The notes beneath the pieces are model-generated. The model ran no database searches. It saw only the letters and a list, made by a program, of their open reading frames with translations, and had not been told where the DNA came from. The translations under genes and the position numbers were made by a program. 64,000 bases of DNA from JAUIET01 sp039111475 (GTDB lineage: Bacteria; Pseudomonadota; Gammaproteobacteria; Pseudomonadales; JAUIET01), in assembly GCA_039111475.1 (NCBI GenBank), contig JBCCIP010000002.1, positions 186,001 through 250,000 of the forward strand, given 5' to 3'. Below, piece by piece: positions 44,759 through 53,096 of this stretch. Each line of letters starts with the position of its first letter. Position 1 is the stretch's first letter.

Positions 44759-45273
44759 ACAAACAACAAACCGCGATCAATCCATCAGCAGCGGACCTGG
44801 AGACTCGGTTGGTGGAGGAAGATCATCACTCGATAAAGCTTTGGCTGCGCCTGCTGACCTGTTCAAGTCTAATTGAGGCAGAACTTCGTAATCGACTGCG
44901 CGAGGAGTTCGATACCACACTGCCGCGCTTTGATTTTCTTTCGCAATTACAACGCGCACCTCAAGGACTGACCATGGGAGAGCTGTCGCGTCGAATGATG
45001 GTTTCTGGTGGTAATGTGTCTGGTCTGGCTACGCAGTTGGTTAAAGAAGGCCTGGTTAGTCGCAGTACGCTTCCAGAAGATAGAAGAACCTATATGGTGA
45101 TGCTCACACCTGTTGGAAAAAAGTTCTTTGCAAAATTGGCCAAACGCCATGAAGAATGGGTGATTGAGCTGTTGGGTGATCTCAGTCACGATGATGTAGA
45201 TCAGTTGGCAGATTTGCTTGCCAAGGTCAAAACAACCGTGAGCAAACACAGTGTTTCTGGCGGTGGTCGCTAA
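44755..45273 (+). CDS. MarR-family transcriptional regulator
   Basis: A 172-residue protein with the winged helix of the family: LRNRLREEFDTTLPRFDFL, then MGELSRRMMVSGGNVSGLA (recognition region, about residues 76-94) and the wing LVSRSTLPEDRRTYMVMLT. MarR proteins of catabolic clusters typically respond to an aryl-acid or aryl-CoA ligand and release palindromic operators. Two palindromes lie directly upstream, and related ones lie at 34.8 and 38.2 kb, so this is probably the regulator of the whole 29-49.6 kb block. It is followed after 2 bases by the thiolase-like gene. Confidence 0.92.
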   Translation: MNKQQTAINPSAADLETRLVEEDHHSIKLWLRLLTCSSLIEAELRNRLREEFDTTLPRFDFLSQLQRAPQGLTMGELSRRMMVSGGNVSGLATQLVKEGLVSRSTLPEDRRTYMVMLTPVGKKFFAKLAKRHEEWVIELLGDLSHDDVDQLADLLAKVKTTVSKHSVSGGGR

Positions 45274-45275
45274 TT

Positions 45276-46481
45276 ATGCAGAGTGCACCATCTCGCAGTA
45301 CGCCAAGTTCCTATCAGGGGGTTGCTCTGTGCGCGCCTGTGAGTATGGGCTACGCAAAGCAAAGCCCACGCACTGCTGCCTGGTTTGTTGGTTCCGCTCT
45401 TAGAGCAATGTTGAAAAATACGGGTCTTGAGAAGTCGGATATAGACGGCTTTTCTGTCAGTAGCTTTTCTCTGGGTGCCGATTCCACAATTGCGCTAACG
45501 CAGCATTTCGGATTGTCACCCAGATGGCTTGAAGAGGCACCCTATGGAGGCGCTGCCGGTGTGGTTGCCATGCGCAAGGCCGCGCGTGCCGTGCAATCCG
45601 GTGACGCCGATATTGTTGCTTGTATTGGTGGAGACGCCGCGGCACATCGTTCATTTGAAGCCAGTGCAGCCGTGTTCAGTAACTTTACCATTGACGCGTC
45701 GTTTCCCTATGGCGCCGGCGGCCCGAATGCGGCATTTTCGATTATTACGCAGGCTTACATGCAGCGCTACGGCGTGCAACGAGAAGATTTGGGCCGCATA
45801 TCCGTTGCGCAGCGTTATAACGCAAATCACTTCCCCTTAGCGTTGCTAGGCCATAAGACCCTTTCAATGGAACAATACTTGAGTGCGCGCCAAATTGCCG
45901 GGCCATTGCACCTGTTTGATTGTGTTATGCCGTGCGCAGGGTCTGAAGCCTTCCTGGTAATGAGCGAGGAGCGCGCGCAATTTTTAGAACTACCGTATTG
46001 CCTGATTTTGGCTGCAGACGAATTGCATAACTCACACAGTGAAGATGACGTTCAGTATCGCGGCGGTTGGACTGAATTTGTTCCTCGTATGTATGAGCAA
46101 GCGGGCATTGGTCCTGGTGACGTTGACATATTGCAGACTTACGACGATTACCCGGCCATTAGCATGTTACAAATGGAAGATATGGGTTTTTGTGATAAAG
46201 GAGAGGGTGCTGCTTTCGTGCGAAACACTGACCTTAGCTTCGATGGTAGCGGTAGCGAGAAAAAGAAGCTGCCGCATAATACGTCTGGTGGTCAGCTGTC
46301 TGTTGGGCAGGCGGGCGCCGCGGCGGGTCTGCTTGGAATTGTTGAATCGATTCGACAACTGACGGATTGCGCACTGGGACAGCAGGTGCCCAATGCACGC
46401 ATAGCCATGGCCAGTGGTTTTGGCATGATTAACTATGATCGCGGTTTATGCAGTGCCGCGACCTTACTGGGGCGCGCGTAA
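45276..46481 (+). CDS. Thiolase-like protein lacking the Cys nucleophile (Ltp2-type, possible aldolase)
   Basis: A 401-residue thiolase-fold protein. The position of the catalytic Cys reads APYGGAAGVV, without Cys. A tyrosine-containing motif QTYDDYPAISML (about residues 287-298) aligns with the YDCFT region of the first-gene homologue, and the C-terminal block is NTSGGQLSVGQAGAAAG. The pattern is that of Ltp2-like proteins that cleave beta-hydroxyacyl-CoA by retro-aldol chemistry with a DUF35 partner, and a DUF35 gene follows with a 1-base overlap (TAATG). Here it could release acetyl-CoA and isatin from a dioxindole-3-acetyl-CoA (inference). A degradative thiolase is the alternative, but the missing Cys argues against it. 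Confidence 0.85.
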   Translation: MQSAPSRSTPSSYQGVALCAPVSMGYAKQSPRTAAWFVGSALRAMLKNTGLEKSDIDGFSVSSFSLGADSTIALTQHFGLSPRWLEEAPYGGAAGVVAMRKAARAVQSGDADIVACIGGDAAAHRSFEASAAVFSNFTIDASFPYGAGGPNAAFSIITQAYMQRYGVQREDLGRISVAQRYNANHFPLALLGHKTLSMEQYLSARQIAGPLHLFDCVMPCAGSEAFLVMSEERAQFLELPYCLILAADELHNSHSEDDVQYRGGWTEFVPRMYEQAGIGPGDVDILQTYDDYPAISMLQMEDMGFCDKGEGAAFVRNTDLSFDGSGSEKKKLPHNTSGGQLSVGQAGAAAGLLGIVESIRQLTDCALGQQVPNARIAMASGFGMINYDRGLCSAATLLGRA

Positions 46482-47050
46482 TGGCAACACGATTTTCCAT
46501 GCAGCGCCGATTGCGCATGAACCGGCCGTCTTTGCGGCTGAGGTCAAAACCACCCAAAGATCGCACAGCCCGTGGTCAGGATTTCACCGCTGCGAATCTT
46601 GCTTGTGCCTTGTCTTTGCAGACTTGCACCGAATGTGGGAAAACCAATTACCCGCCCAGAGAGGTGTGCGAATCCTGTCTTAATGATGAATTACTGTGGA
46701 AACCAGCAGACACAAGTGGTCGGCTGCTTCAGGCCGTGGCGCTGCATCACAGTTTATGGGAATTTTTTAAACGTCGTTTGAAAAAAAATACCTGGCCAAT
46801 TGCCAGCGTTCGACTTGCGGTGGGCCCGGTTGTATACGCCCACCTGGCATTGGAACTATTTGATCAACCAGGTGCTAGCGATATTGCTTCTGGCAGCCCG
46901 GTTGCGGTGTTCAGCCATTCAGACTGTGGCAATCAGTCGGTGCTGATCGCAGTCCCTGATTCAGTTGATGTTAGCGATGCGAAAAACCGGCTGGAGATTG
47001 CTAATCGCTTAGGCCTTACCAAGGCCGCAGAAAGAGAGACAACACCATGA
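46481..47050 (+). CDS. DUF35 OB-fold/zinc-ribbon protein, partner of the thiolase-like protein
   Basis: About 189 residues from the ATG at 46481, overlapping the upstream stop (TAATG). A zinc ribbon is visible as C49-x2-C52-x10-C63-x2-C66, then an OB-fold-like region. The N-terminus carries about 35 extra basic residues compared with the 1164 homologue; a later start is possible, but the overlap supports this one. The family binds the CoA moiety and completes the active site of its thiolase-like partner. The end overlaps the next SDR gene by four bases. Confidence 0.85.
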   Translation: MATRFSMQRRLRMNRPSLRLRSKPPKDRTARGQDFTAANLACALSLQTCTECGKTNYPPREVCESCLNDELLWKPADTSGRLLQAVALHHSLWEFFKRRLKKNTWPIASVRLAVGPVVYAHLALELFDQPGASDIASGSPVAVFSHSDCGNQSVLIAVPDSVDVSDAKNRLEIANRLGLTKAAERETTP

Positions 47051-47781
47051 GTGAACAAATACAAACAGTCGTTGTTACTGGCGGAAGTACAGGTATAGGT
47101 AAGGCAATTTGTGAGAATTTGCTGGCTGATGGTTACCGGGTTCTCAATATTGCGCGACGAAACCTGGATTTGGAAAGTGATCGACTTCTGAATTTTCAGT
47201 GTGATTTAAGCGATGCGGCGGCCACTGCGGACACAGCAAAAACCATCGCCGATCAATTTGAGGTAAGCGGTTTTGTCCATAATGCCGGGCTGATACGAGC
47301 GGCTCTGCTTGAAGAAGTGGACTTGGGAGATCTCAACTACTTAACGCAGGTGCATTTGGGAGCGGCCATCTTGCTCGCACAAGCGTTTTTGCCGGCAATG
47401 AAATCAGCCGGGTTTGGGCGCGTGATTTTGATTACTTCTCGCGCGGCTTTGGGTTTGCAAACCCGTACCTCTTACTCGGCAACCAAGTCGGGAATGATGG
47501 GCATGGCGCGCACCTGGGCGCTGGAGTTAGGCGAGTACGGTATCACCGTGAACACGGTCGCACCCGGTCCAATTGAGGCAACCGAAATGTTTCATGCGGT
47601 GATACCGGAAAATGACCCAAAACTCGACGCGATGGCGGCCGGTATTCCCGTGAAGCGATTGGGTCTGCCAAGTGATGTGGCTAGAGCGGTTGATTTCTTC
47701 ATGCACCGCGACAACGGCTTTGTAACCGGGCAAACACTCATGGTATGTGGCGGAGCCAGTTTGGGCTCGCTGTCACTATAG
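47047..47781 (+). CDS. SDR-family oxidoreductase
   Basis: A 244-residue classical SDR: VVTGGSTGIGKAI, HNAG in place of NNAG, LITSRAALG with the catalytic Ser, YSATKSG, and C-terminal TLMVCGGASLG. The start overlaps the DUF35 gene by four bases, so it is part of the MarR/thiolase-like/DUF35/SDR/Rieske operon. In a Rieske-dioxygenase pathway it would be expected to oxidise a dihydrodiol or hydroxy intermediate. The substrate is inferred only from context. Confidence 0.9.
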   Translation: MSEQIQTVVVTGGSTGIGKAICENLLADGYRVLNIARRNLDLESDRLLNFQCDLSDAAATADTAKTIADQFEVSGFVHNAGLIRAALLEEVDLGDLNYLTQVHLGAAILLAQAFLPAMKSAGFGRVILITSRAALGLQTRTSYSATKSGMMGMARTWALELGEYGITVNTVAPGPIEATEMFHAVIPENDPKLDAMAAGIPVKRLGLPSDVARAVDFFMHRDNGFVTGQTLMVCGGASLGSLSL

Positions 47782-47807
47782 AATCATGCGGATATAAGGA
47801 GCGAAAA

Positions 47808-49121
47808 ATGCCATTGTCTAATGCAGAAATTGCCGGCCTTGTCGAAGAAAAACGTGTGCACAAGCGTGTTTACATAGACCCTGAAGTGTTTGAGCTTGAA
47901 ATGGAGCGGATCTGGGGCCAGGCCTGGATTTTTATCGGCCATGAATCGCAGGTGCCCAATGCCGGGGACTATTTCACGACCAATATCAATCATAAAGTGC
48001 CAGTGGTAATGGTCAGGGATAAGAACGCCGCGGTGCATGTATTGCATAACCGCTGCGGGCACAAGGGAGCTAAAATCGTTGAATCCCGCACGGGTAATGC
48101 GCGCGGTGCGTTTCGCTGTGCCTATCATGGTTGGACGTATCAACACGACGGGCAGGTGATCAAAATTCCGAACGAGGCTGGGTATGAAAATACAGGCTTC
48201 GACCTCAAAGACAGTTGCAACAATATGCAAAAAGTGGCGCAGAGCGCCAGCTATCGGGGTTTTGTTTTTGCCACATTATCAGCCGATGCACCGGACCTGG
48301 AAACCTGGATGGGCGGGGCAAAAGATTGCTTCGATAATCTGTGTGATCGTGCCCCGGAAGGGGAGGTGGAAGTAGCCGGTGGCGTATTGCGCTACGAGCA
48401 CGACTGTAACTGGAAGTACATTATTGAAAACCTGAATGACACTATGCACCCAATGGTGGTGCATCAATCGGTTGTGCAGGCGGCGCAAGACTATATTGAT
48501 ACCTTACCGCCGGAAGCGGCCAAACAAAAATCAGAAGCCGAGATTATTCTGCCATTTGGTGGTTCCTACGAGAACATGGAGCACATGGGAATCACGGGTT
48601 TCAAATTTGGCCATCACTACGACGGTGGAAAAACGAGTATCCATGCCGATTATTCTGTGGATCCTGAATACCACGCGCGTATGGTTGCCGCGTATGGGGA
48701 AGAGCGTACGCGTGAGATCTATTCTTTTAACACACACAATACCCTGTATTACCCCTCGCTAACGATTAAGACGGCCGTACAAAATATTCGCGTAGTGAGA
48801 CCTGTAGCCGTCGATAAGTTTGTGGTGGAGACCTGGTCTTTCCGATTGAAGGGTGCGCCGGATGTGATGTTGCAGCGCACGCTGCTGTATTCGCGATTGA
48901 TCAATTCAGTCGCTTCTATGGTTGGACCGGATGATCTGGAATGCTACCGCCGCGTGCAGGAAGGCCTTGAATCCGACGCCACAGAATGGATAGAAATGCA
49001 TAGGCAGTTTGGTCGTGATGAAGATTTGGGGGATAGACAACGTGGCGGCGGCACCAGTGATCTGGATATGCGCACCGAGTACGCTGCTTGGCGTGATTAC
49101 ATGCTGCAGGAGGCCTACTAA
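47808..49121 (+). CDS. Rieske ring-hydroxylating dioxygenase, alpha subunit
   Basis: About 437 residues from the ATG at 47808 (AAGGAG upstream; the frame is open to 47745). Rieske motif C-G-H, 18 residues, C-A-Y-H (around residues 80-103), one residue longer than in the other two Rieske proteins here. Catalytic iron region ENLNDTMHPMVVHQS (around residues 206-220). Unlike the other two it has a beta-subunit gene directly downstream, so it is an alpha/beta enzyme of the benzoate/anthranilate/indole-acetate group. No reductase gene is adjacent. It is the probable first attack on the indole or aromatic ring. Confidence 0.93.
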   Translation: MPLSNAEIAGLVEEKRVHKRVYIDPEVFELEMERIWGQAWIFIGHESQVPNAGDYFTTNINHKVPVVMVRDKNAAVHVLHNRCGHKGAKIVESRTGNARGAFRCAYHGWTYQHDGQVIKIPNEAGYENTGFDLKDSCNNMQKVAQSASYRGFVFATLSADAPDLETWMGGAKDCFDNLCDRAPEGEVEVAGGVLRYEHDCNWKYIIENLNDTMHPMVVHQSVVQAAQDYIDTLPPEAAKQKSEAEIILPFGGSYENMEHMGITGFKFGHHYDGGKTSIHADYSVDPEYHARMVAAYGEERTREIYSFNTHNTLYYPSLTIKTAVQNIRVVRPVAVDKFVVETWSFRLKGAPDVMLQRTLLYSRLINSVASMVGPDDLECYRRVQEGLESDATEWIEMHRQFGRDEDLGDRQRGGGTSDLDMRTEYAAWRDYMLQEAY

Positions 49122-49603
49122 TGGCTATCAAAGTGGATATGCAGGCTGTGGAAGATTTCTTGTACCTGGAAGCCTCTTATCTGGATACGCCAGATCTGGA
49201 AAAGTGGCTGGCTCTGTACAGTGAAGATGGAACCTACTGGATGCCGGCGTCAGAGAACCAGGCCGATCCTCTGAATGAGATTTCACATTTCTATGATGAT
49301 CGTGTGCTCATGGAGATTCGCAAACGCAACTTCGTGCATCCCAGAGCGTCATCCAAAGACGCACACGTTCGCTGTTCTCATTTGATTGGCAATATTCGTC
49401 AGCAAGGCGAGAGCCAGAAAAAGGATCTGATAGTGACTTCAAATTTCCAGGTCGTGATGTTCTATCGCGACGAGCAACGTGTATTCGCAGGTACCTATGA
49501 ACATCTGTTGATTCCAAGCAGGGATTCTTTTCAAATCCGCTCAAAAAGAGTGAATTTGATTAATCCAGAAGCGGCGCATAAGTCGATTATTATCTACTTA
49601 TAA
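49121..49603 (+). CDS. Ring-hydroxylating dioxygenase, beta subunit
   Basis: A 160-residue NTF2-like subunit with the usual features: AVEDFLYLEASYLDTPDLEK at the N-terminus, SEDGTYWMP, and a C-terminal YEHLLIPSRDSFQIRSKRVNL. The length matches benzoate-type beta subunits. The start overlaps the alpha-subunit stop by one base (TAATG), giving coupled, stoichiometric synthesis. It ends the operon; the convergent symporter gene ends 8 bases further on. Confidence 0.93.
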   Translation: MAIKVDMQAVEDFLYLEASYLDTPDLEKWLALYSEDGTYWMPASENQADPLNEISHFYDDRVLMEIRKRNFVHPRASSKDAHVRCSHLIGNIRQQGESQKKDLIVTSNFQVVMFYRDEQRVFAGTYEHLLIPSRDSFQIRSKRVNLINPEAAHKSIIIYL

Positions 49604-49611
49604 GAACCGCT

Positions 49612-51252
49612 TTACTTTTCTCCGTATTCAGACCGCACCAATAGTTCGTGGTAGTTCTCACGATCAATAGCTGCGCGCGCCGAGCGATCACTCACAGAAA
49701 AAAACCACGCAACGGCAAACGCTAACGGCATGGTGAACAAGGCTGGATAATTGTATGGAAACAAAGGCTCATCGAAGCCAAGTACTGAAACCCATACCTG
49801 GGGACCAATAATAATGAGTCCGACCGATGAAATCAGTCCCAATGTGGCTCCGAGAATCGCCCCTCGTGTTGTAAGTCCTGCCCAGAATAATGACAAAAAC
49901 AAAATTGGAAAATTAACCGATGCGGCAACCACCATAGGCATGGTTGCAATAAAGGCAACGTTTTCGTTTTGAAACAAGATACCCAAACCAACCGCAATTA
50001 CGCCGATTACCAGTGTGGTTAAGCGCGTTAGTTGCATTTCTTTTTTTGGATCAGGTTTGCCTTTGCACAGGACTTCCGCGTACAAGTCATGTGATATTGC
50101 AGCAGCACCAGAAACGGTTAAACCGGCTACAACGGCGAGTATGGTCGCGAATGACACGGCCGACATAAATCCGGTTAATAGGCTGCCACCGACCGCGTTG
50201 GAAAGATGTATCGCCGCCATATTGCCGCCTCCCAGCAATTGGCCACTTTCATCAAAAAACTGAGGGTTGTTGTACAGTAGATACACTGTGCCGAAACCCA
50301 CAATGATCAACAGCAGGTAAAAATAGCCCATGAATAAGCTGGCATAAAACGCAGATTTCTTCGCTTCGTGCGCATTCGGTACAGTGAACAAACGCATCAG
50401 GATATGTGGTAAGCCTAAAACACCGAACAGCATTGAGGTTAATATGGTTGCCACCTGGATCGGGTCTTTGAAAGCCACTCCGGGTGATAGCATTCGTTCA
50501 CCCAAGGGATGATTGTCAGCCGCTCCTTGCAATAAGCCTGAGAAACTAAAATTCGCCTCCTTCATTACCAGGAATGCGAGCACCGTGACACCAGTCATTA
50601 ACAACAGCGCTTTAATGATTTGCACCCAAGTAGTTGCCAGCATGCCACCGAAGGTCACGTAGGCCAAAACCAATACGGCCACAGTGACAACAGCCACTTC
50701 ATACGGCAGCCCAAACAACAGTTCAATTAATTTACCCGCACCGACCATCTGCGCAATCAAGTACAGAATCACAACCACTATCGTGCCGATGATGGCGACA
50801 TAGCGAATACGACTTTTCTCGAGACGCATGGAAACAACATCCACAAACGTAAAGTTACCCAGATTGCGAACTCGTCTGGCCAGCAGAAACAGCATCAACG
50901 GCCATGCGGAAAAAGCGCCCAGTGATAAAACCAATCCGTCGAAACCGGCGCCAAACATCAACGCCGTAATACCCAGAAATGAGGCGGCTGACATAAAGTC
51001 ACCGGCAATCGCAGTTCCATTCTTGAGCCCGGAGATATTGCCACCGGCGTTATAGAACTCGCTGCTGTTGCGAGTGTTTCGAGCGGCCCAATAGCTTATC
51101 CCCAGCGTTGCAGCAACAAACGCCAGGAAAATAACGATTGCAGATATGTTTAATGCTTGGCGCTGTACTTCGCCTTCAATGGCTCCGGCTGCGTTTGCAA
51201 TCGCACTCGCGCTGACCAGCAATATAGCTGTCAATGAGGAAAGACATTTCAT
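49612..51252 (-). CDS. Sodium:solute symporter, ActP-like (acetate/phenylacetate type)
   Basis: A 546-residue SSS permease with an N-terminal signal-like segment (ASAIANAAG), then GISYWAARNTRNSSEFYNAGG and AIAGDFMSAASFLG, the hallmark of the ActP group. It is paired with a DUF485 gene that overlaps its start by 4 bases, as in actP/yjcH units. ActP carries acetate and related acids; homologues next to paa genes act as phenylacetate permeases. Its location just before paaK on the same strand suggests phenylacetate uptake here (inference). Confidence 0.9.
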   Translation of the reverse strand: MKCLSSLTAILLVSASAIANAAGAIEGEVQRQALNISAIVIFLAFVAATLGISYWAARNTRNSSEFYNAGGNISGLKNGTAIAGDFMSAASFLGITALMFGAGFDGLVLSLGAFSAWPLMLFLLARRVRNLGNFTFVDVVSMRLEKSRIRYVAIIGTIVVVILYLIAQMVGAGKLIELLFGLPYEVAVVTVAVLVLAYVTFGGMLATTWVQIIKALLLMTGVTVLAFLVMKEANFSFSGLLQGAADNHPLGERMLSPGVAFKDPIQVATILTSMLFGVLGLPHILMRLFTVPNAHEAKKSAFYASLFMGYFYLLLIIVGFGTVYLLYNNPQFFDESGQLLGGGNMAAIHLSNAVGGSLLTGFMSAVSFATILAVVAGLTVSGAAAISHDLYAEVLCKGKPDPKKEMQLTRLTTLVIGVIAVGLGILFQNENVAFIATMPMVVAASVNFPILFLSLFWAGLTTRGAILGATLGLISSVGLIIIGPQVWVSVLGFDEPLFPYNYPALFTMPLAFAVAWFFSVSDRSARAAIDRENYHELLVRSEYGEK

Positions 51253-51527
51253 TGCGCTCGCTCCGCTGCTTGGGCATCTTCTTTAAGCTGCTCCTTTTTC
51301 GCAACACGAAGAAACAAGAATTCCAGCGATATAAACAGAATGATTAAGAATATGAACAGTAACAGTGCTCCGTTCATCAAACCATAGCCTATGGGCTCTG
51401 ACAGAAAAGCGCCGGCGTCGGTCCATGCGAGGGCAAATGAGAAATAAAATACCAGAGCGATTATTGAGAAAAGAAAGCGCCGTCGAGTTCTGGTCGCGAT
51501 TGCGTTTAGCTTTTGGTCGTCGGTCAT
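51249..51527 (-). CDS. DUF485 small membrane protein
   Basis: A 92-residue protein with two hydrophobic helices (FLFSIIALVFYFSFALAW and a second rich in Leu/Ile/Phe), matching DUF485/YjcH partners of ActP-type symporters. It is immediately upstream of the symporter gene with a 4-base overlap. It lies 43 bases downstream of paaK, so paaK, this gene and the permease are probably one unit. Confidence 0.88.
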   Translation of the reverse strand: MTDDQKLNAIATRTRRRFLFSIIALVFYFSFALAWTDAGAFLSEPIGYGLMNGALLLFIFLIILFISLEFLFLRVAKKEQLKEDAQAAERAQ

Positions 51528-51570
51528 GGTCTGCTCGTTATTCTGATTTTTAAATGAGACGTTGAGTGGC

Positions 51571-52854
51571 TCAGCGCTTATCTATGACACGCTTGGCTTT
51601 TCCTTCTGAGCGCGGAATACTGCCAGGTGCCTGCAAGTTAATGCTTGCGGACACGCCGATCAACCCCTTTATTTTTTGTTGCAATTCCTTACAACGCGCA
51701 TCGATATCGGATGACGCTTCGGCTGCTTCTACCTGTACACTGATTTGATCCAGATTGCCTTGCTTCTCGACTTCAATTAAATAGTGCGGTGCAAAACCAC
51801 CGATGTTTAGTATCTGCTCTTCAATCTGAGTCGGGAAAACGTTCACGCCTCTGATGATAAGCATGTCATCGCTGCGGCCGGTTATTTTGTCCATGCGGCG
51901 CATGGTCCGGGATGTGCCCGGGAGCAAGCGGGTTAAGTCGCGTGTTCGATAGCGAATCATCGGCATGCCTTGCTTTTGCAAATTGGTAAATACCAATTCA
52001 CCCTCTTTACCATCAGACAGTACTTCACCGGTTTCCGGGTTAATTATTTCCGGGTAAAAATGATCTTCCCAGACAGTGGGGCCATCTTTGCCCTCTAAGC
52101 ATTCCTGGGCAACACCAGGTCCCATCACTTCGGATAAGCCATAGATATCAACCGCATCTATATCCAGGCGCTTTTCCAGTTCCTGGCGCATTGAGCCGGT
52201 CCAAGGTTCTGCGCCAAAAATGCCGACGCGTAAGCTTAAATCTTTGGGGTCAATTCCCTGGCGATCAATTTCATCAGCAATATTCAGCATGTAACTGGGT
52301 GTGACCATAATAATGTCAGCGTCGAAGTCGTGAATCAGTTGAACCTGCTTTTCGGTCTGCCCACCAGACATTGGAATAACGGCGCAGCCTAAACGTTCCG
52401 CGCCATAGTGTGCGCCTAGCCCGCCAGTGAATAATCCATAGCCGTAGGAAACATGCACTTTGTCTTTGGGGCGTCCGCCGGCTGCGTAAATAGAACGCGC
52501 TACTACCTGGGCCCAGGCATCAATGTCTGCCTGCGTATAACCAACCACCGTGGGTTTGCCTGTGGTGCCACTGGACGCATGCACCCGAACTATGTCATCC
52601 ATGGGCGTACAGAACATGCCGAAGGGGTAGTTGTCGCGCAAATCCGCCTTGGTAGTAAACGGAAACTTGGCCAAATCTTCCAGCTGCGCAAAGTCGTCTG
52701 GATGCACGCCATGCTGATCAAATTTCGCTTTGTACACCGCCGAGTTCTGATAAACGCGCTGCAAGGTGTCGCGCAGGTGGCGCGTTTGCTGATCTCGCAA
52801 CTCATCAATGCTGGCGTTTTCTATGGCTTCAAGGCCGGTAGTACTCTCCGACAT
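51571..52854 (-). CDS. paaK: Phenylacetate-CoA ligase
   Basis: A 427-residue AMP-forming ligase of the PaaK family that activates phenylacetate to phenylacetyl-CoA. Seen: ATP-binding HASSGTTGKPTVVGY (about residues 90-104), VSYGYGLFTGGLGAHYGAE, and the C-terminal MRRMDKITGRSDDMLIIRG hinge. It is divergent from paaZ across a 242-base region with candidate PaaX sites; a GTGTATCAT on its strand lies about 106 bases upstream of the start. Confidence 0.96.
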   Translation of the reverse strand: MSESTTGLEAIENASIDELRDQQTRHLRDTLQRVYQNSAVYKAKFDQHGVHPDDFAQLEDLAKFPFTTKADLRDNYPFGMFCTPMDDIVRVHASSGTTGKPTVVGYTQADIDAWAQVVARSIYAAGGRPKDKVHVSYGYGLFTGGLGAHYGAERLGCAVIPMSGGQTEKQVQLIHDFDADIIMVTPSYMLNIADEIDRQGIDPKDLSLRVGIFGAEPWTGSMRQELEKRLDIDAVDIYGLSEVMGPGVAQECLEGKDGPTVWEDHFYPEIINPETGEVLSDGKEGELVFTNLQKQGMPMIRYRTRDLTRLLPGTSRTMRRMDKITGRSDDMLIIRGVNVFPTQIEEQILNIGGFAPHYLIEVEKQGNLDQISVQVEAAEASSDIDARCKELQQKIKGLIGVSASINLQAPGSIPRSEGKAKRVIDKR

Positions 52855-52930
52855 GGATCCTCCGCTTTATTGTTCCCATTTATAGTTGACGTTGGGGCGC
52901 TTGCAGGTCAGCGCGACAAACCCATTTACG

Positions 52931-52948
52931 GCGTATGATGTCATACGC
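52931..52948. promoter_or_regulatory. Perfect palindrome in the paaK leader region
   Basis: GCGTATGA-TG-TCATACGC, 8-bp arms around 2 bases, 77 bases upstream of the paaK start and downstream of its candidate -10 element. It could be an operator for PaaX or another regulator, or an RNA hairpin. Confidence 0.45.
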
Positions 52949-52959
52949 TGGAATTCGCA

Positions 52960-52968
52960 ATGATACAC
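52960..52968 (-). promoter_or_regulatory. GTGTATCAT element facing paaK
   Basis: On the minus strand the sequence reads GTGTATCAT, identical to the elements over the paaZ and paaA -10 boxes. TATCAT could be the paaK -10; no good -35 is seen. Confidence 0.45.
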
Positions 52969-52997
52969 CAAGCTGATGCATAATATAATACAATAAA

Positions 52998-53025
52998 TTG
53001 ACCATAAACCAAAAAAGTGTATCAT
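52998..53025 (+). promoter_or_regulatory. paaZ promoter with GTGTATCAT element
   Basis: TTGACC (52998-53003), 16 bases, TATCAT (53020-53025), about 70 bases before paaZ. GTGTATCAT (53017-53025) covers the -10. The paaA promoter has the same layout, which suggests common control, most simply by PaaX. Confidence 0.6.
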
Positions 53026-53096
53026 ATTAAAGGGCGTCAGGTGCGCCCACCACGGTGGCTGTCCAAGCGGTTAATAGCAGATAATGGAGTTAAATA

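Noticed and set aside
53046..53057. CCACC-AC-GGTGG palindrome before paaZ
   Set aside because: Short, not repeated at the paaA promoter, and likely chance.
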